The notes: generated by a model from the sequence alone, not told the origin. Positions 48,171-57,138 are shown, counted from the first letter of the stretch. The stretch: 64,000 nt of DNA from Alkalitalea saponilacus (GCF_900168165.1 NZ_FUYV01000002.1:186001-250000); one strand, 5' to 3'. Made by a program: numbers and translations.

Positions 48171-48641
48171 TTAAATAGATTGATACGCATACTGAAAAAC
48201 ATATGGTTGCACCAACTGATCGTAATCTTTGTAACTCATTTGGATGAGCTCCATGTGGTTTCCGGCATTGAATGAGATGTTTTTCTGGCGTGTTAATTTT
48301 TCGGCCACAAAAACAGGGATGTTCCACAAATTACCGAAAGGCGGCATGGCTCCAACTTCGCAGTGAGGGAAAACATCTTTAAATTCACTTTCCAGAGCCA
48401 AACGCACCTCTGTTGCATCAAAATACTCTTTGAAGGCAGAGAAATTTATTCTGGTGGAAGCCGGAAGCACGGCCATCACCATTTTTCCATCCACTTTAAC
48501 CATTACCGTTTTGGCAATTTCGTTACCAGAGATGTGCGTTAAAGCGGCAATTTTCTGCATGGTATAGGCTTTTGAATGAGAAATGGTAAGATACCTGATA
48601 CCATGTTTGTCCAAATAATTCTTTAAAACTTGTACCGGCAT
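48171..48641 (-). CDS. YbaK/EbsC-family aminoacyl-tRNA deacylase
   Basis: A 156-residue protein of the YbaK/ProX fold, which hydrolyses mischarged tRNA in trans. Family features: a lysine-containing strand in GNEIAKTVMVKVDGKMVMAVLPASTRINF (the K-x-x-x-x-K region), VGAMPPFGNLWNIPVFVAEKL and a final FNAGNHMELIQMSYKDYDQL, typical of the group (G-x-P-P-x-G and N-A-G motifs). Mischarged tRNA-Pro or a similar substrate is likely but not decidable here. It is a single gene, with no prolyl-tRNA synthetase nearby. Confidence 0.88.
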   Translation of the reverse strand: MPVQVLKNYLDKHGIRYLTISHSKAYTMQKIAALTHISGNEIAKTVMVKVDGKMVMAVLPASTRINFSAFKEYFDATEVRLALESEFKDVFPHCEVGAMPPFGNLWNIPVFVAEKLTRQKNISFNAGNHMELIQMSYKDYDQLVQPYVFQYAYQSI

Positions 48642-48737
48642 AAGAGTAGGTTTTTCATATTAAAAAAGAATGACTTACGCAATGCCTGAATGAAAACAGA
48701 CAGATTCTCAGATGAGGAATTACACCAAATACCCTTT

Positions 48738-48785
48738 CTCAATAGATCGTTAGATTTTTAGAATATTAGATGTTAGATAATGTCA
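48738..48785 (+). repeat. Dispersed TAGATCGTTAGA-type intergenic repeat, copy B
   Basis: Reads CAATAGATCGTTAGATTTTT then AGAATATTAGATGTTAGATA. It shares the core with 38143-38195 and is closest to the inverted copy at 51664-51706. It lies in the 400-base gap before tRNA-Arg, where I see no gene. Confidence 0.6.
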
Positions 48786-49043
48786 ATCCATTGATTTCAA
48801 GCACATTGAACCTTACTCACACTGCTTCGCATATCCTTATAAATCAAGCAAATAAAAAGGTTAAACGAACCAATATTTACCCAATGCCGTATTTAATAAA
48901 GTTACAAAACAGATGTGCCAATGGTCAACTATTTTGCTCTGCTTAACACTTCCCAAATTGTGCTTTAAATATGGCATTCGAAAAAAGAGAAAAAAGATTG
49001 TAGCAATAGGATAAATTATCTATTTTCGCAGTCAGAATTAAAT

Positions 49044-49118
49044 GGTCCCATAGTTCAATGGATAGAATACTGGATTCCGGTTCCAGCGATATGGGTTCGA
49101 ATCCCGTTGGGACCACCA
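49044..49118 (+). tRNA. tRNA-Arg (anticodon CCG)
   Basis: A complete cloverleaf: acceptor GGTCCCA (49044-49050) pairs with TGGGACC (49108-49114); D arm GTTC...GAAT; anticodon stem CTGGA/TCCAG with loop TTCCGGT, giving anticodon CCG (codon CGG); T arm with TTCGAAT loop. Discriminator A at 49115, and the next bases are CCA, so the 3' end appears encoded. It marks the left edge of a decayed accessory region. Confidence 0.95.
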
Positions 49119-49141
49119 AGACACATTTCAAAACAGATCAA

Positions 49142-49175
49142 AACGCTGTAAATCGATTGATTTACAGCGTTTTTT
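49142..49175 (+). terminator. Terminator after tRNA-Arg
   Basis: AACGCTGTAAATC (49142-49154) pairs with GATTTACAGCGTT (49159-49171) around GATT, followed by T residues to 49175. Confidence 0.9.
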
Positions 49176-49835
49176 GGTTTTAGGGAAGTCGGCTCTACGG
49201 CTCCAGAGTCCACTCCCGCCTCCGCGAAATGTGCTACTTCATCGCTTTTACAAAATATGCGCCGGATAAACGCAGGTAGAACCAGACTAGTAAAAAATTA
49301 CTGACGACACTATTTGTCGTATTGAATGAATAATTTTGCAGACAGTTATCTGAATCTCCGGGTTCGTAATTAAAGAGTGAAAACATTATGACAGAATACT
49401 CCATTTTTAGAGAAGAAGTACAACGATGCCATTCCCTACATTCCCACAACAACCAACGCTCATATCGCCTTTTTTAAAAGCTTTATCACCTTTTTTTTAT
49501 CAATCATTTTCGTAGCAAAAAATATAAAAGAGGTAGTGACAGTATGCATTGGTTTTGTGATATGTTGGATTAGGAAGTTTGACGCACTAAACATCTTGCA
49601 TTCCTGAGAAATAACTAATGTATTTGGATGTTTTGTTACCGGAGCAATTATTGTCGGAGGTAGCAAAGTGTCCATCAAACTATTCTAAGAGCTGATGTAT
49701 GTTAAAGGCATATCAAAAACCCCGAAAATATCAACTCCTTAAAAATACTCTCAGTATTGATGTTTGTTCGGGAATGCTATTCCATTCACTAATCTTTTGT
49801 TTAAGCTTTTACGAACGATTTATTATTCCTGGGGG
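49176..49835. other. 660-base gap after tRNA-Arg without a convincing gene
   Basis: Minus-strand frames of 72 codons at 49234-49452 and 49460-49678 show no family features. On the plus strand there is a dyad ACGACA-N5-TGTCGT (about 49303-49319), then an exact -7 match TAATTTTG (about 49331), and a 29-codon ORF from 49388. These look like the regulated 5' end of a lost gene, a possible island boundary scar. Confidence 0.4.
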
Positions 49836-49880
49836 ATTGCTTTTCCATTAAATGATGGTATATTTGTATGTAAAATCATT
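49836..49880 (+). promoter_or_regulatory. Candidate hipBA promoter with flanking dyad
   Basis: ATTG (49836-49839), a 19-base spacer and TATATTTG (49859-49866, exact TAnnTTTG). AATGAT (49851-49856) and ATCATT (49875-49880) flank the -7 box as a dyad, a plausible HipB operator. The hipB ATG follows 25 bases later. Confidence 0.5.
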
Positions 49881-49904
49881 CACTAAGATCAAAATAATCG
49901 TTTT

Positions 49905-50258
49905 ATGACTGATAAGTCATTCGATGCATGGAATTCCATGAGCGATAAAGCGCTGGCCGATCACATAGGGTCATTTGTCAGGCATCACCGCATGGAGATG
50001 AATAAAACGCAGGATGAACTGGCTACAGCAGCCGGCATAAGTCGTTCTACCTTGAGCTTACTGGAAAGGGGTGAAACGGTAACCGTTACCACGCTTTTGC
50101 AGGTTTTGCGGGTTTTGGATCAATTACAGGTTCTAAGTGCATTTGAAGTAAGAGAAACATTGAGTCCTTTGGCACTGGCTAAATTGCAAAAAGAGAAGCG
50201 TCAAAGAGCAAGAGGATCATCAAAAAAGAAAGCAAATCCAGAAGAAACCGATTGGTAA
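49905..50258 (+). CDS. hipB: HipB-like antitoxin (XRE-family regulator)
   Basis: A 117-residue protein with a helix-turn-helix of the Cro/CI type (about 22-80, MNKTQDELATAAGISRSTLSLLERGETVTVTTLLQVLRVL) and a basic C-terminal tail (KLQKEKRQRARGSSKKKA). HipB proteins neutralise HipA and repress their own operon. The stop at 50258 is 3 bases before the hipA start. The candidate promoter just upstream contains a dyad that HipB could occupy. The two-gene order antitoxin-toxin is the normal one. Confidence 0.88.
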   Translation: MTDKSFDAWNSMSDKALADHIGSFVRHHRMEMNKTQDELATAAGISRSTLSLLERGETVTVTTLLQVLRVLDQLQVLSAFEVRETLSPLALAKLQKEKRQRARGSSKKKANPEETDW

Positions 50259-50261
50259 GCC

Positions 50262-51569
50262 ATGGAAGTAGCAGAAGTAAAAATATGGGGAAAATTGGTT
50301 GGTGCCGTAGCGTGGGACAAAGAAAATGGGTTTTCAACCTTTGAATATGACCCTGCATTCAAGCAATTGGGCTGGGATTTGGCACCTATTAAAATGTCAG
50401 TTTTCGATAATCGAAGTCAGTTTTCATTTCCTGAACTAAAAAAGGATAAAAACTCGGTATACGATACCTTCAAAGGGTTACCGGGTTTATTGGCAGATGC
50501 ATTGCCCGATAAATACGGAAACCAGCTAATTAATCTGTGGCTGGCACAACAAGGACGACCACAGGATGGTATGAGTCCCGTTGAGATGCTCTGTTTTATT
50601 GGAACAAGGGGCATGGGGGCACTTGAGTTTGAGCCTGCGGTGCTTAAAGAAAGTAAACGTAGCTTTTCTATTGAAATAGACAGTTTGGTTGCAACTGCAC
50701 AAAAAATGCTGGGTCAGCGCGAAGCATTTACCACCAATCTAAATAAAGACGAAGAGCATGCTGTTTCAGAAATTTTAAAGATAGGCACTTCGGCCGGTGG
50801 TGCCCGTCCAAAAGCCGTTATTGCCTGGAATGAAAAGACCGGAGAGGTAAAATCAGGCCAAACCAAAGCACCCAAAGGCTTTGAGCATTGGCTCATCAAG
50901 CTTGATGGGGTCAGTGACGTACAGCTTGGTGGCAGTCATGGTTACGGCAGAGTAGAAATGGCCTACTACAATATGGCAACAGCTTGCGGTATTGAGATGA
51001 TGCCATCGCGGTTGTTGGCAGAGAACGGAAGGGCGCATTTTATGACCAAACGCTTCGACCGCGATGGAGGAGAAGTAAAGCACCATGTACAAACTTTCTG
51101 TGCCATGAAGCATTTTGATTACAATTTGGTAAACAGTTTTAGTTATGAGCAGCTCTTTCAATGCATGAGGGAGTTAAAACTTACTTATGCTGATGCAGAG
51201 CAAATGTTCAGGCGGATGGTATTTAATGTCATTGCCCGGAATTGTGATGACCACACCAAAAATTTCTCCTTTTTATTAAAGCAAGGAGGCAATTGGGAAT
51301 TGGCCCCTGCCTATGACTTGTGTCATGCCTACCGCCCTGGCAGTGAATGGGTCAGTCAGCATGCTTTAAGTATCAATGGCAAACGAAAAAATATATCAAA
51401 AGCCGATTTACTGATCATTGGAGAATCCATAAGATGTAAAAAAGCTTCTGATATTGTTGATGAAATTAACGATACTGTAAATCAATGGAAAACATTTGCT
51501 GAGAATGCTGATGTAAGCCCCGGTTTACGAGATAAAATAGCCACCACCCTTTTAAAGTTTAAAAAATGA
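50262..51569 (+). CDS. hipA: HipA-like serine/threonine kinase toxin
   Basis: A 435-residue HipA: N-terminal couple_hipA region (about 5-105, KIWGKLVGAVAW...FSFPELKKDKNSVYDTFKGLPGLLADALPDKYG), then the kinase-like domain with TSAGGARPKAVIAW (glycine-rich loop), a lysine in EHWLIKLDG, the catalytic segment NVIARNCDDHTKNFSFL (N327 to N334, with D329/D330) and LAPAYDL. HipA of E. coli phosphorylates GltX and induces dormancy. The E. coli target is not proven for this homologue. No frameshift or truncation is seen, so it is the best-preserved gene pair of the island. Confidence 0.9.
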   Translation: MEVAEVKIWGKLVGAVAWDKENGFSTFEYDPAFKQLGWDLAPIKMSVFDNRSQFSFPELKKDKNSVYDTFKGLPGLLADALPDKYGNQLINLWLAQQGRPQDGMSPVEMLCFIGTRGMGALEFEPAVLKESKRSFSIEIDSLVATAQKMLGQREAFTTNLNKDEEHAVSEILKIGTSAGGARPKAVIAWNEKTGEVKSGQTKAPKGFEHWLIKLDGVSDVQLGGSHGYGRVEMAYYNMATACGIEMMPSRLLAENGRAHFMTKRFDRDGGEVKHHVQTFCAMKHFDYNLVNSFSYEQLFQCMRELKLTYADAEQMFRRMVFNVIARNCDDHTKNFSFLLKQGGNWELAPAYDLCHAYRPGSEWVSQHALSINGKRKNISKADLLIIGESIRCKKASDIVDEINDTVNQWKTFAENADVSPGLRDKIATTLLKFKK

Positions 51570-51663
51570 CAATAGTTCGTTTAGTGTTTCTATTTAGTTG
51601 ATTATCAGATGTATATAAATTTATTACCGGTCCGCACAATTAGCTGATAATAAGAAGCTTGCT

Positions 51664-51706
51664 TGTATCTAATATCTGATAATCTAAAAGTCTAACGATC
51701 TATTGA
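51664..51706 (-). repeat. Dispersed TAGATCGTTAGA-type intergenic repeat, copy C (inverted)
   Basis: Reverse-strand reading CAATAGATCGTTAGACTTTT then AGATTATCAGATATTAGATA, the same unit as at 48738-48785 in opposite orientation. The two copies flank the tRNA-Arg/hipBA segment (about 2.9 kb). The rest of 51570-51955 shows no gene. Confidence 0.65.
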
Positions 51707-51955
51707 AATGAGATGTAAGTGAAAAATCAGACGAAAAGGAAGTCAGAGGCATCTAATCGTCTTTCCCAACTATTCTATCTGTTTAAAATATAACACTCTT
51801 CTTGTCTATAACAGATAATAGAAAACAAATTTAAACAGTTACTAAGTCGTATGCATACCACTCATAATTTATATCACTTCATCAAAGCTTATAAAACCAA
51901 CCATCGTTTTTTCATCCTTTCTTATTAAATTTAACCCTCATTATATTGATTTTAT

Positions 51956-53006
51956 ATGAACATCGCCCAAATAGAAGAGAACCTGAGCAAACTGATTGCA
52001 AACATAAACAAAGAATCCTTTATTTATGATTTGCTTTTGGCATAGGGGTTGCCAAAAGCCTCCATCACTCGTCTGCAGAAAGGAAACCTCAACATGGCAA
52101 AAAATAGTGGGGAAATTTCCTGGAAGAAAAAACTCTTTTTCAGAGAAGAATTCAATGGCGATTTACATTTAACCATTTCAAAAATTGAGAAAGAATTAAC
52201 TCACAGCCAGCGTTTTGTAATTGTCACCAATTACGAAACCCTATTGGCGATTGACACCAAAACAGACGACAGGCTGGATTGTACTTCAACCGACCTGCCA
52301 AAGCATTACGACTTCTTTCTTCCCTGGGCAGGGATGGAAAAAGCCAGGCATCAGAACGAGAACCCTGCTGATGTTAAAGCTGCCGAAAAAATGGCCCTGC
52401 TTTTTGACGTCATAAAAAAAGACAATCCCGATAACTCTCCTGAGTTCATTCACCAACTCAATGTCTTTTTATCAAGGTTGCTCTTCTGCTTTTTTGCTGA
52501 GGATACCCACATCTTTCTCGAAAATCAGTTTACCAATGCAGTGGCTTCACACACACAGCCCGATGGCAGCGACCTGAACAACTACCTGGACAAACTCTTT
52601 ACCGTAAAACCAACGCACGCATCTTCCGGAATACCTCAAAGCCTTCCCTTATGTGAATGGTGGTTTGTTTCGCGATAACGTTCCGTCTCCAAAATTTTCC
52701 CGCAGCTCAAGAGCTGCAATCATCAGCAGTGGCGATCAGAATTGGAGCGCCATTAACCCCGACATATTTGGGTCAATGTTCCAGGCGGTGATTGATGTGG
52801 AGCAACGTGGAAGCCTCGGACAACACTATACATCAGTATCAAACATTATGAAAGTGATTAAACCACTCTTTCTGGATGATTTGTACAAAGAACTGGAAAA
52901 AGCCGAAGAAATTAAAAACGAGGCCTCCCGCAAAAAAGCCCTTTCACAATTGCTGAACCGCATTCACAAATTAAATATATCTGTATTACCGTATATGGAT
53001 TTTTAG
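51956..53006 (+). pseudogene. Type IIL-like restriction-methyltransferase remnant
   Basis: The N-terminal part of a large class I SAM-dependent DNA methyltransferase/restriction protein of the MmeI/YeeA type. It starts MNIAQIEENLSKLIANINKESFIYDLLLA, then an in-frame TAG (52043-52045) replaces a probable tyrosine codon, and the frame continues GLPKASITRLQKGNLN...WKKKLFFREEF. A frameshift near 52640-52665 moves the reading to YVNGGLFRDNVPSPKFS...NPDIFGSMFQAVIDVEQRGSLGQHYTSVSNIMKVI. The sequence then breaks off at LLNRIHKLN, just where the SAM motif (FDPACGSG) should begin. So the methylase motifs and target-recognition part are missing, and it is non-functional. Confidence 0.85.
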
Positions 53007-53098
53007 GAGTAATACAGTTATTGAATAGTCACCATGCATTAAACCAACCAATACTTCAACCTCATAGAATAATGAATCTGATTTTGTATTTTTGACTT

Positions 53099-54089
53099 AT
53101 GGACAATAAACAGATTAAAATATTCAAGAGCGATGATGGCTCAACTGAAATTGAAGTTCAAGTTGATAATGATACTGTTTGGCTCAATCAATATCAAATT
53201 TCAGATTTGTTTCTTACCGATAGAACTTCTATTGGTCGTCACATCTCTAACATATACAAATACAAAGAATTAGACGAACACTCAACTAGTGCAAAAATTG
53301 CACAAGTTCGAAAAGAAGGAAACAGAACTGTAAATCGACAAATTAGTTTATATAATTTAGACGTAATTCTATCGGTTGGATATAGAGTAAACTCAGATAG
53401 AGGAAGACAATTTAGAGTTTGGACAAATAAAATCCTAAGCGAATACTTATTGAAGGGTTATGCACTGAATGAAAGAAAACTAAAAGAGCAAAACGAACAA
53501 CTCAATCAACTAAAACAGTCAGTAGAAATATTGGGTAATGTTTTAAATCATAAGACTTTATCAAATGATGAAAGCATTGGATTATTAAAAATAATTGCTG
53601 ACTATGCCTATGCTCTGGATATTTTAGACCAATACGATTATCAAAAACTTGAAATAAAAAACACTTCCGGTAAAGAAATATATCAGTTAACATATGACGA
53701 AGCTATCACGCAAATAAGAATTGCAAAAAAAGCTCATGGAAATAGCGATTTATTCGGACGTGAAAAAGACGATTCGTTTAAAAGTTCAATAACGACAATT
53801 TCAGACATTTGACGGACAAGATTTATATCCTAGCATTGAAGAAAAAGCTGCTAATTTACTGTATTTCATAATAAAGAATCATTCTTTTTCTGATGGAAAT
53901 AAAAGAATAGCGGCATTCCTATTCCTATACTTTTTAGAAAGAAATGGGATTCTTTTTAATAAAAATGGAGAAAAAAGAATCGCTGATAATACATTAGTTG
54001 CGTTGACATTAATGATAGCTGTAAGCAAGCCTGACGAAAAAGACACTATGATAAAAGTTGTTGTCAATCTGATAAATAGGGACAACTAA
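53099..54089 (+). pseudogene. RhuM-Fic/DOC fusion protein, frameshifted
   Basis: The first frame (53099-53812) encodes a RhuM-type domain (IKIFKSDDGSTEIEVQVDNDTVWLNQYQISDLF...YNLDVILSVGYRVNSDRGRQFRVWTNKILSEYL) and a helical linker. Near 53797-53803 the frame shifts by one (+1 or -2): the rest, QTFDGQDLYPSIEEKAANLLYFIIKNHSFSDGNKRIAAFLFLYFL, carries the Fic/DOC motif (HSFSDGNKR for HPFxxGN) and ends at TAA 54089. Fic domains transfer AMP or phosphate to target proteins and often act as toxins. The proline of HPF is Ser here. The break lies between the two domains, so RhuM alone could still be made. Confidence 0.8.
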
Positions 54090-54091
54090 CG

Positions 54092-54217
54092 CATGGTAAC
54101 ATGCAATATAGCAAAAGGCGGATTTCGTGTTTTCTTCAACATTCTGCCCCACATCAAGTTTTGTAACGGTGAATAAGGACGTAGCCCGCATTCCGCCTCT
54201 TGCCATATTGCCACCAT
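54092..54217. repeat. Long imperfect inverted repeat after the RhuM-Fic gene
   Basis: CATGCAATATAGCAAAAGGCGG on the left resembles the reverse complement of CCGCCTCTTGCCATATTGCC on the right (54194-54213) with a few mismatches, enclosing about 75 bases. It starts 3 bases after the stop codon. The layout recalls a gene-cassette recombination site or a strong hairpin, but integron core sites are not evident. Confidence 0.5.
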
Positions 54218-54320
54218 CACCTACCTAAATGTTCCCATTTTTCCCATCTCCACCCAATCAAATTGCCAAACACCACCCAAACATTTAATTTAAGCCATAA
54301 TCACTAAAACCAATAGAATT

Positions 54321-54428
54321 ATGGCAAATTTCCAATTAGCACTTTTAAAAGTCCTCAAACACGAGGGCGGTTACGTCAACGATCCTGTTGACCGTGGAGG
54401 AAAGACCTACAAAGGCATTGCCCGCTAA
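54321..54428 (+). pseudogene. GH108-type lysozyme (phage-like) N-terminal stub
   Basis: A 35-codon ORF, MANFQLALLKVLKHEGGYV then NDPVDRGGKTYKGIAR and stop. The HEGGYVNDPxDxGGxTxKGI block is the catalytic N-terminus (with its glutamate) of the ZliS/GH108 muramidase family found in prophages and secretion loci. A complete enzyme is about 170-200 residues, so this is a truncated relic. Sequence loses similarity at the stop. Confidence 0.75.
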
Positions 54429-54940
54429 GTTCACCTGGTCAAAATCCGCACAGCCAACAGCCGATTCTTTTTCGGCTGGATTCGCCGTGCCATCGGAGAC
54501 ATCTAAACCAGCACCCCATAGGGCTATAGAACCAACTTGCAATAAAGTAGTTTGGCCTGCCAGCGGGAGGAAGGAACCAATTTGGCTCGGTTCATTTGTT
54601 ACTTTCTGAAAATAAGTGATTTTGCATAAAAACAAGCTTATTTGATACATATTGATTTCTTCCGATAAAATCGAAATAGCATAAATCCTTATATACTAAC
54701 CATTCTCTATTAAAATTACACATTTCGCTCTCGTTTTTACCAGAGAAATCTGTCTGTTTTGTTGCCTTTTATCTTGTTTTGCATTGATTTGACACACTTC
54801 AACAATATAAAGACGACAAATTGCAGCAATTCACATCAACAATCATGAAGCAAAAAAAATGGTAAAATTCATACTTTTATTAATGGCTGCTTTTATCTAA
54901 TTTTGGTTTTTTTAACGTATTAACTAAAACCATCTTTACC
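54429..54940. other. Gap without a convincing gene
   Basis: The 101-codon minus frame at 54345-54650 overlaps the lysozyme stub and has no family features. On the plus strand a 13-codon ORF near 54859 resembles the start of a signal peptide (MVKFILLLMAAFI) that ends at once, perhaps another relic. AT-rich sequence upstream of the esterase may hold its promoter; no clear box was found. Confidence 0.4.
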
Positions 54941-55891
54941 ATGCCGTTTAATTTCATAAAAATCATACGCTCAACCTTGGTACTCATCTTTGCCGGCTTG
55001 GCTTCAAATGCTCTTGCTCAGGACGGAACCATTTATCCGATGGATAATCCAGATGAGCCCAATGCCATTGTTTTAGGAACAGGAGGGGTAGAGAACCAGC
55101 CTGCCCAGGAATCCTGGTTTCGCCAGTGGGGCGACCCAATGGCCCGTAACATAACAACTGCTACTCTCACTCCCTTTTTACCCGATCCTGAGAAGGCCAC
55201 AGGTGCTGCAATTATTGTAGCCCCGGGAGGTGGCTTCCGTTGGTTGTCTCTGTCCAACGAGGGCTGGAAAGTCGCCCAGGCTTTGGCCGATCAGGGCATT
55301 GCAGCCTTTGTTTTGAAATACCGTCTGTTTCCAACGCCTGAGTCGTTAGAGGGCTTTACCGAGTCGATGAACCGTACATTTGCTGAGGCAACCCCAAGAG
55401 AAGAAGGAGAGGCTGAAGCAGCTCCGGCACCTACTCGGGAACGAAGAATGGCATGGAGCCTTGATAATCAGCTGGAAGATGCAGAAGCCGCTTATGCTTT
55501 AATTGTAAAGAACGCTGAAAAATGGGGTGTTGATGTATCGCGCATTGGTATGATTGGCTTTTCGGCTGGTGCGGGATTAACCATGCATTCTACTTTAAAT
55601 TCAGAAGTGATGGATCTGGCTTTTATCGGTCCGATTTACGGTGGAATGAATGCCGTTGAAGTACCAAAAAATGCACCTCCCATGTTTAATGTGATTGCCA
55701 CCGACGATTTCCTCTTTAACGGTCAGTTCGGCATTATTGAGTCGTGGTACAAGGCAGGTATTCCTGTAGAGTTTCACCTGTATCAAAATGGTGGTCACGG
55801 TTTTGGGTTGGGAAACCCCGATCGAACCAGTAATCGCTGGTTTGATTCTTTTATGTATTGGTTGGAAGTAAACGGTTTCCTCAATGAATAA
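54941..55891 (+). CDS. Secreted alpha/beta-hydrolase (esterase, BD-FAE/acetyl-xylan-esterase-like)
   Basis: A 316-residue serine hydrolase with a signal peptide (about 1-26, STLVLIFAGLASNALAQ). The oxyanion motif is IIVAPGGGFRWLS. The nucleophile is S208 in GMIGFSAGAG. The acid is in FNVIATDDFLF, and the histidine in YQNGGHGFGLG. A low-complexity insert of Glu/Ala/Pro (about 148-168, EEGEAEAAPAPTRE) precedes the nucleophile. Relatives remove acetyl or feruloyl groups from xylan or act on related esters, and the GH11 xylanase gene 440 bases on makes xylan deacetylation plausible. The substrate is inference. Confidence 0.85.
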   Translation: MPFNFIKIIRSTLVLIFAGLASNALAQDGTIYPMDNPDEPNAIVLGTGGVENQPAQESWFRQWGDPMARNITTATLTPFLPDPEKATGAAIIVAPGGGFRWLSLSNEGWKVAQALADQGIAAFVLKYRLFPTPESLEGFTESMNRTFAEATPREEGEAEAAPAPTRERRMAWSLDNQLEDAEAAYALIVKNAEKWGVDVSRIGMIGFSAGAGLTMHSTLNSEVMDLAFIGPIYGGMNAVEVPKNAPPMFNVIATDDFLFNGQFGIIESWYKAGIPVEFHLYQNGGHGFGLGNPDRTSNRWFDSFMYWLEVNGFLNE

Positions 55892-56333
55892 TTATAGTTG
55901 TGATTGGCTCCTGGAATTTCCTAATTTGCACTCGAATTAACTGGCACCACAAAGGTTGGTAAGGTCTTTGACCATAACGATTGCGGATGCCCGTTCGGAG
56001 CAAGTTGATGCACCTGTTTATGCCTACCCGATCATCTGGAATAGTCCAGTGGATGAGGCATCCAGACCGAAAATGGAGAAGATGCAGTAAATCTGGCCGG
56101 GAAAATGAGTAAAGCCCTGGCTAATTGCCAGGACGAGCAATACTAATATGGACGAAACTTTGCCGGAATGGAATGTTTATTCACATGACAATGACGAAAC
56201 CATGATTTTGATTCGGTTTGTCGAATTGAAAACAATTACGACAGGGGTCGATGGGTCTGATTGAGGCAGGTTTCCAGCAATAGATAAGAATCTGTTTATT
56301 ATACTAATAATGTAATTATTTTTTGATTTGATT
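55892..56333. other. Gap with a degenerate coding remnant
   Basis: Between the esterase and the GH11 gene, 55971-56146 reads as two plus-strand peptide fragments in different frames (TIADARSEQVDAPVYAYPII..., then DAVNLAGKMSKALANC ending at TAA 56146). They look like the C-terminal end of a lost gene of unknown family. The rest is featureless. Confidence 0.4.
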
Positions 56334-57080
56334 ATGAAAAGACTGAATTTATTAATTCTGGTGATGATTGTGATGGCTGCTTGCGGAGGAGTGGCCAAAT
56401 TTGCCTCGGAAAAAGGAGCAGAAGAGTCAAAAGTGCTTACCTTTTGTTCCGATCCCGATAACGACCAGTTTAAAGGCGAGCATGATGGCTATGCATATGA
56501 GTTATGGAACCAAAATGGTGCGGGTGACGCCTGTATGACCATTGGTGCGGGTGCCTTGTTTAGCGGGCACTGGCAAGGTATCGATAATTATCTAGCGCGC
56601 AGGGGTCTGGTGTTTGACGAAACCCAATTACATCATGAAATTGGGCGCTTCTCAACTACCTACAGTTGTATTTATGAGCCCACTACCGAGTCGGGCAATT
56701 CCTATTTGTCGGTATACGGATGGACGGTAGAGCCCCTGATCGAGTTCTATGTTGTAGAGGACTGGCGTCGCTGGATTCCATCGATGGCTGAAGGCAGTCA
56801 ATTAAAAGGGACTTTTGAGATTGATGGCAGCATTTACGACATATACGAGAGTACCCGTTATAATCAGCCTTCGATAATCGGGGATGCTACTTTTCAGCAG
56901 TATTTCAGCATTCGAAGAGATGTTAGGAACAGCGGCAGCATTGATATCTCAGCGCATTTTGACAAATGGGAGTCGCTGGGGATGGAATTAGGTAAAATGA
57001 ACGAAGTGGCTTTTGTAGTTGAAGGGTACATGAGCAACGGTCGATTTGAGTTTACCGAATTGGAAGTAAAAGTCGAGTAA
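56334..57080 (+). CDS. GH11 endo-1,4-beta-xylanase, lipoprotein
   Basis: A 248-residue surface or periplasmic xylanase of glycoside hydrolase family 11. The lipobox VMAAC places the lipid on C17. The jelly-roll signature is YLSVYGWTVEPLIEFYVVEDW with nucleophile E137, and the acid/base is E230 in VAFVVEGYMSNGRF. Strands YELWNQNGAGDACMTIGAGALFSGHW and GRFSTTYSCIYEPT fill the typical glove. It cuts internal beta-1,4 bonds of xylan. The ATG at 56334 follows a TTG two codons up. Cysteines at about residues 38, 67 and 112 suggest disulfides. No SusC/SusD pair accompanies it. Confidence 0.88.
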   Translation: MKRLNLLILVMIVMAACGGVAKFASEKGAEESKVLTFCSDPDNDQFKGEHDGYAYELWNQNGAGDACMTIGAGALFSGHWQGIDNYLARRGLVFDETQLHHEIGRFSTTYSCIYEPTTESGNSYLSVYGWTVEPLIEFYVVEDWRRWIPSMAEGSQLKGTFEIDGSIYDIYESTRYNQPSIIGDATFQQYFSIRRDVRNSGSIDISAHFDKWESLGMELGKMNEVAFVVEGYMSNGRFEFTELEVKVE

Positions 57081-57138
57081 TTTTGGCTGAAGAACGGATT
57101 GTTTTTCAAACCGAAATTCCCGTCCGTTTTGATTTTTA

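Noticed and set aside
49234-49678. Two 72-codon minus-strand frames after tRNA-Arg
   Set aside because: No start context, conserved motif or neighbour supports them; composition looks random.
53797-53803. Programmed frameshift in the RhuM-Fic gene
   Set aside because: No slippery heptamer or homopolymer lies at the break and neighbouring genes are decayed, so mutation is simpler.
54092-54217. Integron attC site
   Set aside because: The R'' and R' consensus sequences are not both present; kept only as an inverted repeat.
54345-54650. 101-codon minus-strand frame
   Set aside because: It overlaps the GH108 stub in antisense and shows no recognisable domain.
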